From NCBI GenBank assembly GCA_036429605.1, contig CM071589.1, positions 6,882,001 to 6,946,000 on the forward strand: a stretch of 64,000 bases of DNA. The letters are read 5' to 3'. Source of the DNA: Cladobotryum mycophilum. Lineage: Eukaryota; Ascomycota; Sordariomycetes; Hypocreales; Hypocreaceae. This document shows, one piece after another, positions 12,594 to 24,611 of the stretch (position 1 is the stretch's first letter; each line of letters opens with the position of its first letter). Made by a program: the position numbers and the translations under genes. The notes beneath the pieces were generated by a model. The model searched no databases. It saw only the letters and a list, made by a program, of their open reading frames with translations, and was not told the origin of the DNA.

Positions 12594-13682
12594 ATGGACA
12601 ACGGTCCCATCTTCGTCGACACCACCACCAACATCGTCCCCATGCTCGACAACGTCTCCCCACCCGGAGCTCCCTTCAACCTCAACTTCAACTTTAAACG
12701 ACACCACAGCACCGATGCGGGAATCCTCGTCGACCCGAGCTTAACCGCAATATCTCCATTCACAAACAGCGCTGCCGAGTCTCAGTTCCTGACGCCCTCG
12801 TCCACTTCCATCTTATCGCCCAGGAGCTCCGTCGACTACTTTGGGGACCATAGAGGGAGCTTTAGCGCCTGCTCGGATACCGTTGCGCCCCACGAGACTA
12901 TGAATGGGAACGACTTCATGTTCACAAAGGAAGCCGCTCCGCCATCCCTCTCCCCCCAAGCAATAAAAGATGCAAGCCGTCGTCCGTTCAAGATTCTGAA
13001 CCGGCGTCTGCGCCCGCTCCAACTCAAAGGGCAAAGAGGCAAAAGACTACCAGTACTACCAGCAATACCAGTACTACCACAACCACCACCACCCAAGCTT
13101 CAACCGCTACCAAACAGGACCCCGTCGTCGCCCAACCTTCAAAGCGAAAATCGGGCGGAAGACAGTCTGCCAAAAAATCTGAATCACAGCGCAGCAAGAA
13201 CTTGGAGCGCAATCGAATAGCCGCTTCCAAGTGTCGCCAGAAGAAGAAGGAATGGGTGCAGGAGCTCGAGGAGACCAAGTCGGGCATGGAGCAGCGACAC
13301 ACGAGCTTGCGGCTCGAGTACCTGCAGCTGCTGGACGAAGTCACGAGGATAAAGAACCACCTGATGGCGCACGCTGTGTGCAACGATCCAAACATCAACT
13401 TTTGGATCGAGAAGGAGGCGTTGAAGTTTGTGGCGAGGTGCAATGATCCGTCACACATGAAGAGGCCTTCCATTGCCTCTACTGGTGAGCCCTTCTTACT
13501 TGGCTATGAGCTTTTCGAAGAGAGTTCATACTAATGAGTTTAAAAAAGGCTCCGGTTCATATACATTGCCCTCCCCCACCGATTCCCAGGGCACACACAT
13601 GGCCTCCCCGGAATGCAAATCATCCCACGGCATAAACCTCGACTACATGCCCGACGAACTGTTGGCGAGCGAATCACTCTAA
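12594..13682 (+). CDS. bZIP transcription factor, ATF/CREB (Atf21-like) type (one apparent frame break)
   Basis: DNA-binding transcription factor. The basic region is NLERNRIAASKCRQKKKEW (from 13201), followed by a leucine zipper with heptad-spaced residues (LEETKSG, LRLEYLQL, VTRIKNHL) and the fungal extension DPNINFWIEKEA. The N-terminal part (from ATG 12594, MDNGPIFVDTTTN) is Ser/Pro/Thr-rich, as in fungal Atf/Aca factors. The frame of the N-terminus and that of the bZIP differ by one base, most simply at the C6 run 12952-12957. Beyond it the second frame reads through a Thr-rich linker straight into the basic region. An intron at 13485-13548 (GTGAGC..AAG) joins the last exon. With the base allowed for, the protein is 341 aa. 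The very long upstream leader suggests translational or promoter control. Confidence 0.83.
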
Positions 13683-14544
13683 CCCCTGGGCCTCATCAGT
13701 CAAGAAAAAAACGAAACAGAAAAAAAAATACCTGGACAAAATAATGGGAAAGACAAGGAGAAAAACTGACAGTAAAAGGGGGAAACGAAAGTATGAAACG
13801 TAATGCTTTGTCATTTTTTTCACTACCCAGCGACTTTAATACCCCCTTTTTTCGCCCTTTCAAGACCTAATTCCACCCTGTTCAATTATTTCTTGCTTTT
13901 ATGGTAACTGGCGTCAAAAGGGAGAAGAGAGAGGAGTCTTGGGTTGCTGCTCATCGGGAAGAAGAGCTGGAGCAAAGAAGGGTAGGGAAGGGGGAGGCAA
14001 TTGTACAGCATTTGCGAGAGGCTTACGAAGCTTATGATCTGGTGTTGAGGGCAAATCTGGAGCGGGACCAAAAAAGGAGCAAAGTGTTCAAACTGGGGGA
14101 TTCTTATTTGTTTCTTTTTTCTTTCTCTCTCTTATTTTTTGGGATCAAGATGCTTTCATGCAGGAGTTGATATTTTGGAACTGGCGTTTTATGTAACTGG
14201 TCCGCCTTTGATCTTAGGCGATGAGGGTTGTAGGATGGAGAGGGATGGAAAAATTGTACGTTTGCTTCTCTTTTTTTTTTTTGGGACCCATGGTCCGCTT
14301 TGGCCGTTTTCTCATGGGAGAGAATTGGCCTTGAATGTCACACACATAGCTCACAATATCAAACACACACTTTTGGAACTGGCGAAGATTTTGTTTGTGA
14401 CGTGTCTCATATGGTTTACACGGTCCTTTGCTTCCGGACCATAGACCAGTAACCGTACACCTATATCGTACATTATATATATGTCTCGCCATATTCTTCT
14501 GTTTCTTTTTCTTTTCTCTTTCCTTTTTTTCTTTCTTTCTTCTT
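13683..14544. other. Intergenic region between convergent bZIP and mL38 genes
   Basis: Both flanking genes end here. The stretch holds A- and T-rich 3' UTR sequence with several homopolymers (for example T11 near 14271-14281). No plausible coding frame was found. Confidence 0.5.
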
Positions 14545-16039
14545 TTACCTCTTCTTGGTCCATCCTCGGCCATTGGACACGCCCCTGATGCGCTTGGTGT
14601 ACTTCCACAAGTGCCTGAAGCCAGGTCCCTGTCTCTTGGCCTCCCATCCGCGGGGCTTGACGGGCGGTTTCAAGCTGTGCACCCTCGTGGGGCGGAACTC
14701 GACATCTGCTCCCGGGATGTCGTGGCGGGCCATGACGGAGGCGGTGCTTTCATCCCACTCTGAGCGGAAGAGGTTGAAGCCGATGGGCCGGAGGGAGAAC
14801 TTGTCGCGGAAGGACTTGAGGGAGAAGTGGGAGCGGGCGGAGTAGAGGGCCGTGAGGGTGGGGACGTCGATGGTTTGGCCGGGGGACTGCTCGAGGACGT
14901 AGATGCCGAGGCGGTGGTAGGGGGAGCCCTTTTGGGCAAAGGGGGCAGCCAGGGGACGGCGAGCTGGTCGGCGGACTTGATCCTGCTGAGGGGCAGGGAG
15001 GTATCCGTGGGTTTGAGGGGGATGTTGGCCGCCAGGTAGTGGCACCTCTTGGAGAAGCTATCCTTGTCCACGTCCGGCACGTCGGCGTCCAGGACGACGA
15101 GCGAGACCAGCTTCTCCTCCCTGGCGAATGACTGGACCCTCAGGCGGGGGCCACCTCGCTGACGAGGGAGTCGACGACCTGGCCGGGGGGCACCTTGAGG
15201 GTGCGGAAGAAGAGCTGCACGTCGATGGTGGGGTCCAGCTTGGGGAGGACGTCGGGGACGATGTTGAACTGCTTGATGCGCTGGGTGATGAGGCGGTAGT
15301 CGTAGGAGCGCCATTTCTTTTCTGCGTAGTAGCGGTAGATGGGCTTGTTCATGTCTCCTGAATGTGGATGTTAGTTTTCTTTTTCTCATTCTTTTTAATA
15401 CTATTTTGTTGATACTGAAAGAAAGAAGGGGAGAAAGAAGGAGAGAAAGAAAAAGAAAGAAAAAGAAAGAGAGAGAGAGTAGAAAGAGAGGAATTGATTT
15501 ACCTAGTCCATCTTCAAAGCGTTTCTTGACCAATGGATCATTGACATCCGCCAAAATCTTCAACCTTTCGACATATCGCCTCAAGCTCGCCAGCTTGATA
15601 TCCTTCATCTTCTGCCCCCCTTGACATCATCCGCGCTCTTCTGTTCCAGCGCCGCAATCTTCTCCAGCTCTTCCCTAATCTTGCCCAGCTTGGCCTCCCG
15701 ATCCGCGGCGAGGATGGCGCGGGCTTCCTGAAAGGCCTGGTATGGCAGCTGCTCAAAGGGCAGGTTTTGTGTGGACCGCATGGCTACCCTCCGGCGGCGG
15801 GAGCCAATGGGCATTTTGCCGGCCTTGATGAGATGGGGCTCGAACTCGGGCATGACGGTGTTGGGGTCGAGGTCCAGGGCGCTGGTGGGCACTGGGGCGG
15901 TTAGAGGAGGAGTCTGTTGGACTTGGACTTCTGCTGCGCGGGGGGTGGCGGTTGTAAAGGGTCGAACGGTGGTGATGGTGGCGCATTGTTGTCGCAAGTG
16001 CCTGGCGAGAGGCCTTGCGACGGCCTGACACCGCGACAT
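14545..16039 (-). CDS. mrpl35: Mitochondrial large-subunit ribosomal protein mL38 (MRPL35/YmL35, PEBP fold); three apparent frame breaks
   Basis: Component of the mitochondrial 54S ribosomal subunit with a phosphatidylethanolamine-binding-protein-like fold. The start [19 protein letters not shown] is an Arg-rich mitochondrial targeting sequence. Family features follow in order: [84 protein letters not shown] and [14 protein letters not shown]. One intron fits at 15358-15502. Three one-base frame changes are needed, each at a homopolymer: C6 at 15615-15620, G5 at 15146-15150 and G5 at 14941-14945 (plus-strand view). With these the length is 450 aa. The remaining sequence is perfectly family-like with no nonsense substitutions, so miscalled homopolymers are more likely than a pseudogene. 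It is divergent from uL4m. Confidence 0.87.
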
Positions 16040-16420
16040 GATGAGGAGTTGAAGAGGAGGGGGGTTCCTGACGTTGTTGGAGGAGTCGGGTATCTCGAAA
16101 ATGAGGGTTTGAAAATGTTTTGGTGATGTCTGTCTCTTGTCTCCCGCCCGCAATTGCTCAATTGAGAGAGCCCCACTACTACTTTTTTTTCGGGGGAGAG
16201 CGGAACACTGTCTCTTGATTGGTCGAAAGTGGGGTGTGTGGATTTTGTGCGAGACAAGCCGCATTTTTGGATTGAACCTCACTTTTTGATGATTTGCGCT
16301 GCTTCGCTTTTGGTATCACACCAAAAAGAACGGCCACGGCACCAGAGAGAGCAATTCGATTGTTGTTCTTTAGGTTGGAAGAAAGAAAGAAGGAAGAAGA
16401 AGCAGAATACGAAGAAAAAA
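16040..16420. promoter_or_regulatory. Shared divergent promoter of mL38 and uL4m
   Basis: Only 381 bp separate the two start codons. The interval contains A/G-rich runs toward the uL4m side (16378-16420) and a T8 run near 16183-16190. Because both products belong to the mitochondrial large ribosomal subunit, a bidirectional promoter coordinating them is a reasonable inference. Confidence 0.6.
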
Positions 16421-17536
16421 ATGGCTGGGAGGGGAATTGGATGCCTTACTGAGGCACTGGCGGCGCTGAGGGTGTCGACGTCAAAGGTATGGAGGGGGGA
16501 AACAATGGAGATGGATTGGTTTGGTGAGATGAGGCTGATTTTGATCTTGTAGCCTTCAGCGACTGTTGGAAAGTCGTTTGCTCGCTCCTTTGCGACGGAG
16601 GCATCTTTGAAGGATATCAATGCGGCGGCTGCCAGTGCGCAATCCATTGTTCAGTCCTGGAACCCAGGTAAAACGCCCCCCCCCCTCCTTTGAATCCCTT
16701 CAATGCTTGCTTGCCTGCTTGCTTCGTGATCTTTGACACTGACGTCTTCTTTTTGTTTTTGCTAGTATCAACCGTCCCGGTAACGGTCCACAGCTTCCCC
16801 CACCTCGAGCCAAAGTCCCTCGAACAGTGGTCCGTCCAGCACCTCTACCTGCCCCTCCGGCGCGACCTCCTCCACCTCGCCGTCGTCTACGAGGGCGACA
16901 ACACCCGCCAGGGCACCGCCTCCAGCAAGACCCGGTGGGACGTCCACGGCTCCCACCGCAAGGTCCGGCCGCAAAGGGCTCCGGCCGCGCCAGACAGGGC
17001 ACGAGGCAGAGCCCCTGATCCGCGGCGGAGGCAAGTCCTTTGGGCCCCACCCGCGCGACTTTGGTACCAGGCTGAACCGCAAGGTCTACGACAAGGCGTG
17101 GCGCACGGCGCTGAGCTACCGCTACAGGAAGGGCGAGCTCATCGTCTGCGAGGACGGCATGGAGCTGGCCATGCCGAGCGACTTTGAGATGGTGGCCGAC
17201 AGGTACATGAAGGACGGCCTGAGGGAGGCGTACCTGAAAAAGTACATGGCCGGCGTCCTGGGCTCGCTGGGCCTGGGGAAGGCCGACGGCCGGACGCTGT
17301 TCGTCACGGCGGGGCGGAGGGACAGGCTGTACGAGGCCATGGAGCAGGTGCCGTGGGAGGGGCGGGCGCTGGGCCTGGAGGACGTTGACGTCAAGGACCT
17401 GCTGGAGACGGGCAAGGTGGTGATGGAGAGGAGTGTGCTGAGGGAGATGATTGAGCAGCATCAGAGCGATTTGGTGAGCCGGATTGTGGTGAATGGGTTT
17501 GCCAAGGGGGACCTTTGTTGGGGGAAAAGGTACTAG
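16421..17536 (+). CDS. Mitochondrial large-subunit ribosomal protein uL4m (Mrpl4/YmL6); two apparent frame breaks
   Basis: uL4 of the mitochondrial ribosome; it binds the large rRNA near the exit tunnel. Exons: 16421-16486, 16553-16667 and 16766-17536. The first two exons encode a targeting-type leader (SFARSFATEA). The body shows VVYEGDNTRQGTASSKTRWD, the tunnel-loop Gly/Arg region around 16965-17020, GGGKSFGPHPRDF, LNRKVYDKAWRTALSYRY, and then the C-terminal domain to FAKGDLCWGKRY. Two one-base frame changes interrupt the universally conserved loop: at A3 16973-16975 (RPQ-K-GSGRAR) and at C4 17012-17015 (QSP-LIRGGG). With them the protein is 317 aa. uL4m is expected to be essential for respiration, so sequence error is the favoured explanation. 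Confidence 0.88.
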
Positions 17537-18360
17537 GAGAATAAAACGCTGTCTTCTTTCTTCTTTTTCTTTCTGCTGCTTCAAAGGGGGAGGGAGGGAG
17601 GGGAGAGTTTCCAATTAGTTCGGTCTTTGAGCATTTAACATCTATCCCCCCTTAAAAGAAAAAGAATAGAAATTGTACATTATTTGTCACATTTGTTCCC
17701 AAGGGGTCTGCGATGCTCAATGGTTTTTTGCGTGTTATAGGCGGAGCACAAAACTTTCATGCCGGGGAGTGCTTGAACGACCTGCATAACTCGTCGAATA
17801 AAAAGAAGAAAAAGAAGAAAGAAGAAAAAAGAAGTGGGCATTGATCTATACTGTCTACCGGAGTACTGAGACATTTGCTTTGTTGACGCCTTTATAAAGC
17901 GTACACAGCCTTATATATATCTATATATTTATGCATGTTTCGGGTGTATTCTTTGCTTTGTGTTCTGGTTGGCTGCTCTTCGGGCATCAGAGGGAGGGGG
18001 TGATTGTCTTCAGGGTCAAGCCATCCAGAACATGTTTGAATCTGTTCCTCACAACTCATTGGTTCCAAAGAAGAAGGCCCTCGAAAGACAAGTCCGGAGT
18101 CTTATTTACATCTTTGTGACGGTATAGGTTGGGGAGCAGTGCCTGTGAGGATGGCCATGGCTCTCTCTCTCTCTCTCTCTCTCTAGGTCATGGTGCTCTT
18201 GGAAAGGGGTATAAGAGAGCAGCCATGTGCCGCCCATCTTGTCAAAATCTCATCTAACAAGATACCAGAGCAATAAAGTTCAAGAGATTTTCCCTTTTGA
18301 TAGCACTTTGGTAACCTACAAGCGAAGAGGGAAAAAAGAAAGAAAAAAGAAGAAAAAAAC
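17537..18360. other. Intergenic region with a (CT)n run
   Basis: This is the 3' flank of uL4m and the promoter of the F-box gene. It includes a CT microsatellite at about 18163-18184 and an A-rich leader immediately before ATG 18361. No supported coding frame was found. Confidence 0.5.
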
Positions 18361-19407
18361 ATGAACGATCCTGCCCAGATCCCCGACAAATACAAGCACA
18401 AGACCTATTTCCAAGACAGGACATGGCAGCAGGGATTGCGGCGCGGCTGGAGGATGCAAGAAGCCCACGAGGTTCTTGACGAGCAAATCTTCGACAGCCC
18501 CCTCGAACAGACCTCGGCCGCCTTGCCGTCTTCCCCGTCGAGACGCTCCAGCTCATCGTCCGTTACACGGACCTCTATACAGCACAGGCCGTTCGATGCG
18601 TTAACCGGCTAAGCAGGCAGATCGTTAACTCAACGCCCGAATACCAGGCCGTGGCCGAACACGCCGGCATCGCTCTGCACGCCATGCGACTGACCCAGGC
18701 AGGGAGACGGGCCACCTGTCTTGACCTGTATAAGACGCTCCTCTCGTCCGAGTGCGAGGACTGCGGTGGCTTCGGGGAGTTTCTCTTCGTCCTGAGCTGT
18801 AAGCGGCTCTGTGGCCAGTGCTTGCGAAAGAACCCATCATATCGACCAATCACCAAGGACGAATTGAAGGCACTGTTTGGACTGAAGCCTGCCAAGGCAA
18901 AACACATGCGTCAAATGAAAGGGTGTGTTCTACCGTGCTGGCTATGGAGACATCCGGATAGACTGTCAGGACATATTCTACGACTATCAGTCTGCTCTCG
19001 AAGCTGGCCTGGCGAAATTCAATGGCAACCAAGAGCTGATGGTAATGTCAGGCTGGGGTGATTTGCGGTTCAAACGTAGATATGACAGAAAATCTCACTG
19101 CAGTTCATGCAGGGGCAAGCGCCCTCGAGAATGGAGCTGCGGGAGAAGGCAGTTTTACAAGTCCAAGTGGGATCATCTACTACTTTGGGAAGATGCCTAT
19201 GGGCTGAAATATGCGCGGCCATGGCATATCGAATGCCTCTTTTCAACAGATCAAGGCGAGTGCATGTATTACAATGCGGTCGTTCGCCTACCTTGGTTAA
19301 ATATAAAGACGCGAAAGGCAGAATGGGGTTTCAACTGCCTTAATTGTCGACAAGGGGAGCTTTATATAGAGTCCACGTTTGAACATCACCTCAAAAGATG
19401 TCGTTGA
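18361..19407 (+). CDS. F-box-like domain protein with Cys-rich C-terminal region (two apparent frame breaks)
   Basis: Probable substrate receptor of an SCF ubiquitin ligase. The F-box is LAVFPVETLQLIVRYTDLYT followed by QAVRCVNRLSRQIVNSTPEY, then the fungal extension ALHAMRLTQAGRRATCLDLY and CxxC pairs (SECEDCGGF, CGQCLRK, CSSCRGK, CLNCRQG) that could bind zinc. The frame changes near the C5 run 18498-18502 (one base apparently missing) and near GGG 18921-18923 (one apparently extra). Together they give 348 aa with no stop. No intron was found. This family is large and fast-evolving in sordariomycetes, and its substrate cannot be predicted. Confidence 0.75.
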
Positions 19408-19935
19408 TCGATAAATCTGGACGAAATGGTCCGACGAAACATGACAGGAGACTCGTCCAAGGCTATGGGATGTTGAATATACTAGTATTTGAAAATCGTC
19501 TTGGTGCTCTCACTAAAAACCCCTTTCTTCATTGAGTAAAGCACACACCAAGCCATAATGCACGAATAGTTGGAAGTCGACAACCAAGAATAATTGTGAT
19601 GGCACATGATTGACAACAAGAGATATTCTCCATCCAAGATCCACGTAGCTGTATAGATGCCTTGTATGAGGGATCGCCGAAATCGTAAACAATTTACTCT
19701 AGTTTCAACGCGAAATCGTTGTTCTCATCCCAAGATAACAAACTTGACTGCGTTTGTTTGGGCGTTTCTGAAGCGTTATTCACTATGTGGCAACTCCTCA
19801 AGCATATAATTTGCATCCGAAACCCCCTTTGATGAACCACACACTTATCTTCCCTCGCTTTTCTTTTCTTTCTTCACGTTCTTGTGGGAACGATTACGCG
19901 CTTGGGTATCGTGAAAAGGAACAATCCCAGGACCT
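19408..19935. other. Intergenic region between convergent F-box and SmB genes
   Basis: 3' flanks of two convergent genes, moderately AT-rich. No coding frame, repeat or RNA gene was recognised. Confidence 0.5.
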
Positions 19936-20846
19936 CTATCGTCGAGGAGGAGGATTAAATCCGGGAGGGGCTCCACCAGGAGGAAATCCCGGAGCGCCAG
20001 GGAAACCTGGCGTATTGCCGCCTTGGAAGCCTGCAGGAGGGAATGCACCGGGGAAACCTGGAGGGGGGCTGCCGGACAGCCATTAGTATAATGCCTCCAA
20101 CTGAAGAGAAAGAAAGAAAAGAAAAGAAAGGAAAAAAGAAGGGAGAAGAAAAAGGACGACTTACGACCACCGCCTCTGCCCGGGAAGCCAGGCGCACCGG
20201 GGAATCCAGGGAATGGTGCGGGAGGGGCACCTCCTCCTACACCAGCTGCGGGTCCAGCAAGCGAGATTGGAGCAGCAGCACCTCGTCCCGCGGGTCGGGC
20301 GACTCCAGGTCCAGCCTGAAGGGTGGATGCTATACCGGTTCCAGTTGTTTTACCAAGACGAGTGCTAGGATCTGCTGGAGGGGGTGACTCGACCGACAGA
20401 GATATGATGTGTGCGCCGCGAACGATTATCAGGCCCAGGGTGCGTTTCTCTTCCTGAACCAATGTCTGAGCGGTAGATGACGAGGATCCACCGGGTGCTG
20501 TTGGCTTGTTCTGTTTTCGCTTGATTCGACGGAATTCTTCGGTATCGGCCAAGACAAGGTTCATGTGTCGATCATAGGCCAGAAGCTGCCCGACGAGCTG
20601 TCGTGAATCCTGGAGAGTGATGCGCATGCGGTAGTTTATCTAGAAGCGGGCATCAGTCGTGGACACCGTGGATGAAGGAACCTATAAAGGGAGGGCAAGA
20701 AGATGATGTGCGTACGTAACCGGCCTAGGAAGGGTTTTGTTAGCCTGTGATTTCAACGTCAATGCCTTTAGCTGACAGTCAAAGGGCAGGGGAAGACGAA
20801 AGAGGAGAAACAAACTCACCATCTTGCCGAGCTTGTTGGTCGCCAT
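19936..20846 (-). CDS. smb1: Spliceosomal Sm protein B (SmB)
   Basis: Core protein of the seven-member Sm ring on U1, U2, U4 and U5 snRNAs. Exons on the minus strand: 20846-20820, 20639-20165 and 20057-19936, giving 207 aa. Sm1 is NYRMRITLQDSRQLVGQLLA followed by the DRHMNLVLADTEEFRRIKR signature; Sm2 is EKRTLGLIIVRGAHIISLSV. The C-terminal tail is Pro/Gly-rich (PGFPGAPGFPPGG repeats), as in SmB/B'. The second intron has a perfect TACTAAT branch site. Of two possible acceptors, the one ending at 20058 keeps the proline-rich frame, while the upstream CAG at 20069 would shift it. A longer frame running through that intron is an artefact. Confidence 0.9.
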
Positions 20847-21557
20847 TTTGACCGAAGAAGACGTTTGGTCGTCGAGCCTCCTTGCCCTATTGTTATTCTT
20901 CCTTTTCTAGGGATGCAAAAAATTGGACTATTTGACTGGAGAAGGCTCTTCGCTGTGGCTCCGTCAACGCTGTCTCTGAGAATTGTTTCGTTGCAGCCTC
21001 AAGAGTCGGCGGGAGTGTATGGTGGTGATGTTGAATGTTTGGTGTATTTGGAGTGCTCAGAGGAAAAAAGCAGCTCCAAGCTGGCTGGCCACCTGCCATC
21101 CATCCATTCACTTGTGGACCGTGCCCAGCCGTGGGGGTATCAATCGATATGAGTACCATGGTTGTATTGCTACAACTACAGCTTACTAGTGTGTATGCAA
21201 GGAAGTGTACCAGTACCTGAAGCCAGTTTGAGTTGTCACATGACTGAGCGCGTGACCTCTCTTAGCCTAATCTGAACCTGAAGATGAATATTGATGACAT
21301 TGGTCAACATTCGACATGCCCAGCTTCATACCAACCACCTCAGTTATTGACGACAAGATGCCACGTTCTTGAGGAAGTCAATAGCGCTTTATTATTACAC
21401 AAATTACCCGAATACAGAAAAGAAGGAAAATAAAATAAAATAAAAGAAAGACGGCAACAAATTATCTACCTGATTAGTACATAATTACCCATTTCCCCGC
21501 CCTCAGTCTCAGTTTCCACGACAAACTCCACCATGCACCCACCATGCACCACCACCA
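20847..21557. other. Intergenic region between smb1 and the CorA gene
   Basis: This is the promoter of smb1 and the 3' flank of the CorA gene. An A-rich AAATAAAATAAAATAAAAG tract lies near 21427-21446. No supported coding frame was found. Confidence 0.5.
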
Positions 21558-23367
21558 TCAGCCCATCTTGATCTTCTCCTCACCTCTCCACCATTTAATA
21601 GATCCCACCGTTACCTTGATACCCCCCAGATGTTTGAGGTTTTGGAGCGAATATACTTGGAACGACACTTTGATGAAAAAACTGATGGCCGTTAGAACAA
21701 CACCCACCAAAACGCACCACTTCCAATGCACATGTTCTTTAATGAGAACCCCAAGGTTCATCCCAAATACTCCCGTCGTAAGTCCCCAAGGCAAAAAGCT
21801 GAATGTTGCAAAGCCTATTTCCTCGAACCGGTCGCCCTGTGCCTCGGTGGCTTGAGCTATTGTCAATGAGATGTTTGAATGGAGAATGAAGATGGCATTC
21901 CTGGTGCGGGAATGCAGTTCCTCTGAAAAACCGGCGAGATAGTCAAAGTCTTGCAACATCTTTTTACCTGCGACGTTCCCCTGGCTGTCTTTGCCATGAC
22001 CGCCCTCTGTCACCTTTTTGAAATTCCCAATCCTCTCCCTCACACACGCCATGCTTCGCTTGTGGTGGTAGAGGACACTTTCAAGCTCTTGCAGTTGCTG
22101 AAGGACATCCTTGTTCTTCTCGGTACCGAGCGACGTGTAGAAATCGAGCTTGCCGTTAACCAAGTTAAGAAACAATAGCTGGGTGGTGGCAGCGAAACGA
22201 AAAAGCTCCATCAGGCTGTAGAAAGCCATGTTTTCTCCCGCCGTCTGATGCAAAAAGGCATTGTACTTGGCTGATAGGTTATGCGGAGAGATGCATTCCT
22301 GTCCATTATCTACTGACGCGGTTTCGGATTTCGGATAGGTGACTGGAAGAAAACGATAGTCTTCATGATGCTCATGCCACGTTTGGGCAAGAGGCGTTAT
22401 GGTCTTGTCGTCCGTGTCCTTCGTCCACCCTATGCCAGAATCGCTCCACACGATGTCTATAGATGCACGGTTAGCACTGATGGGCATATAAACGAAAAGT
22501 TGCAACTCACGCATGAACTTGTTCCCGGGCCGCTGGCTGGACCTTCTGCCGCCATCTTGCTCAGTCTCGGCCTGTTGGTCATGAGGGGATCCTGGCGCAG
22601 GTTTCCCAGCCATTTAGGTTTTTCGCTCCTTGTCCCGATCCTTGGTGCTTCTGCAGTCCTTCGAGTAACTGAAAGTAGATGGAAATGCGCTGCTCAATCG
22701 CAAAGGTCTTGTCGTCAAACACAATGTACTTTCGCACCATGTTCTCCTGCGCGTGTGCAGGCGATAACGATCTCTTCATGGAATCTTGACTGCGCGCATC
22801 CAGCGCCTCTATTCCATCTTTGGACCATTTTCCCACCGTATGGAAGTCAAGAGATGAGCTAAAATCGCACTTCATACCAATGGTCATGATGGGCAACTCA
22901 AGCATGTGCGAGGACGAAGATGGGAACCCAGGGTAGAGCAAAGTCCTTGGGGGATCGCTTGCTGAGTGGAAGTCTAGGTGGCGATCAAAGAACTCGCCAG
23001 CAACACCGAACTGGGATTTAATCTTTGTGATCCAATCTTCCGAAAGATAGCCCTGCAAAAATACGATGCAGCTCTTGTTCATGATGGGGTCAGGTTCGCT
23101 CGAACCGTTCAGGAGCTCCATGTTCTTTTTCTGGTGATCGCCTTCAGCCGCGTGGCCCGGGTTCGACGTAGGGGTAGTTGAGCATGTGGGGATTGAAGGT
23201 GTGGGAGTTGAAGATGGGGGAATTATAGATGAGGGTATTTGATCATCGAGGGTATACATCGTGAAGACGCTGGGATGCGCTTCCTCATTGGTTCTTTCGA
23301 ATATCGAGCGGGTAGTTTGTGATGTCGAGTCGCGTTGGCTGTCTAATCGTTTTGGGAAGGGGGACAT
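21558..23367 (-). CDS. CorA-type Mg2+/divalent cation transporter (one apparent frame break)
   Basis: Predicted membrane transporter of the CorA superfamily. The long hydrophilic N-terminal domain starts MSPFPKRLDSQRDS. The C-terminal end has two membrane helices, the first (near 21760-21830) ending in the diagnostic pore motif GVFGMNLG, the second WKWCVLVGVVLTAISFF. A stalk helix precedes them (LESVLYHHKRSMACVRERI). An in-frame 54-bp intron at 22457-22510 (GTGAGT, internal GCTAAC, TATAG) should be removed, although it contains no stop. A one-base frame change lies near GGG 22605-22607 on the minus strand (apparent extra base). With both corrections the length is 584 aa. The start at 23367 is the first Met after an unconvincing upstream extension. 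Fungal relatives of this form often sit in the plasma membrane; the ion is inferred only from the GMN motif. Confidence 0.8.
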
Positions 23368-24611
23368 GGTCGAACAAGCCCGGCCAGGGAGGACACATCT
23401 CTGCATCTCCCGGGGGTTTTCAGGTCGCAATCGAACTGTATCATGGTCAGAAAGCCCAACAAGTGAACATGCAAGGCTACGGGGCAAAAACTTACACAGG
23501 TGATGTATTGTGTATCCAGCGACCTACACTGGGCCTATTCAGAAAGGCAGGCAACAATCGTTATATAGGAAAGGGCGTTGGATTCTTAGTGGCCAATGAC
23601 TTACAAAACTTTGAACACAGCAGCAGACTGGATCGGAAATAATGTGTGGAGCTGGCAAAGGCTGGCCGTTTGCTCGCCGGGTGTGATCCCGTCTTCGTTG
23701 GCTGAGACCGTTGAATGCTACCAAGTTGAACTTGCTTATACCCCGGACATTTCAGAAGTGCATCGAAGAAAAGGTAATTCCTTTACAACTGGCTTAGCTG
23801 TCTGTGATAATCAAATAAAACTCATCCATGTATTATCACCTCTAAAGTGATGGTGAGAGCCAACGAAACCATATCTGTTATGCATTTTCTTTTGAGACCA
23901 GAACTAATGTTATTATTCTGTAAACCAGTGTTAACGTTCCATATTTTCTGACTTGGCGCTGTTTGGGAAAAAGAGGGGGAAAAAGGAACAGCAAGGCATA
24001 CTGTTCATTGACGCATACCTAGCATAATAACATAAACTCATCTGTGCCCGTCACACCTCGGTAAGCTAGGAGGCCGTCTATCAGAAGCCACCAGAAACTC
24101 CTCAGATAGACTATTCACCAACCTCCACCACTCACTTCCGTCTCATCAAAAAAATCCCGTCCAATGACCCACAACCCGTGGGTGGCTTACTATTACACCA
24201 CCCTCCCAGGAATACTCCATTCATCATAGTACCCTTTGCAAACGCTCAGGCGGACGAAGCAAAGGAAACGGACACCCCTGGATGCTGCAAGCCTTTCAAG
24301 AGGAGAAAAAAGAAAATGGCTCGTTCCCACATGTGTCTAGTCGAGCGAGACATACCAAGCCCAAGTGCTAGGTATTTACAGCAAGGAAGTCTTGTTTCTT
24401 GGCATGGAAAAGTCGACCATGCTCCGTATCAGCGCTACACCCTCCAATAGATGGAGATGAGCATCCGAGAGAAACTTCCAGGGAATTTGCTGGTTGTCAT
24501 CATCCTATCCCTCTTGAACTCTGTAGGAAGTTGCGTGTTAGCGTCGCAACCCCGACCTAGGTAAACGAGGTGACGCATACATACAAGTCCAGCGACAGTT
24601 GTTTTTAACGT
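23368..24611. other. Intergenic region without a supported gene
   Basis: The upstream flank of the CorA gene may include an untranslated first exon (GTTTTTGCCCCG-like donor near 23485). The rest holds only short, overlapping, non-conserved frames. Confidence 0.45.

Noticed and set aside
19845..20627. Single 260-aa frame over SmB
   Set aside because: It runs through a clear intron with a TACTAAT branch site; the spliced Pro/Gly-rich tail matches SmB and the read-through part does not.
22579..23487. Start of the CorA protein at 23487
   Set aside because: The upstream extension is not family-like and begins in intron-like sequence; Met at 23367 is preferred.
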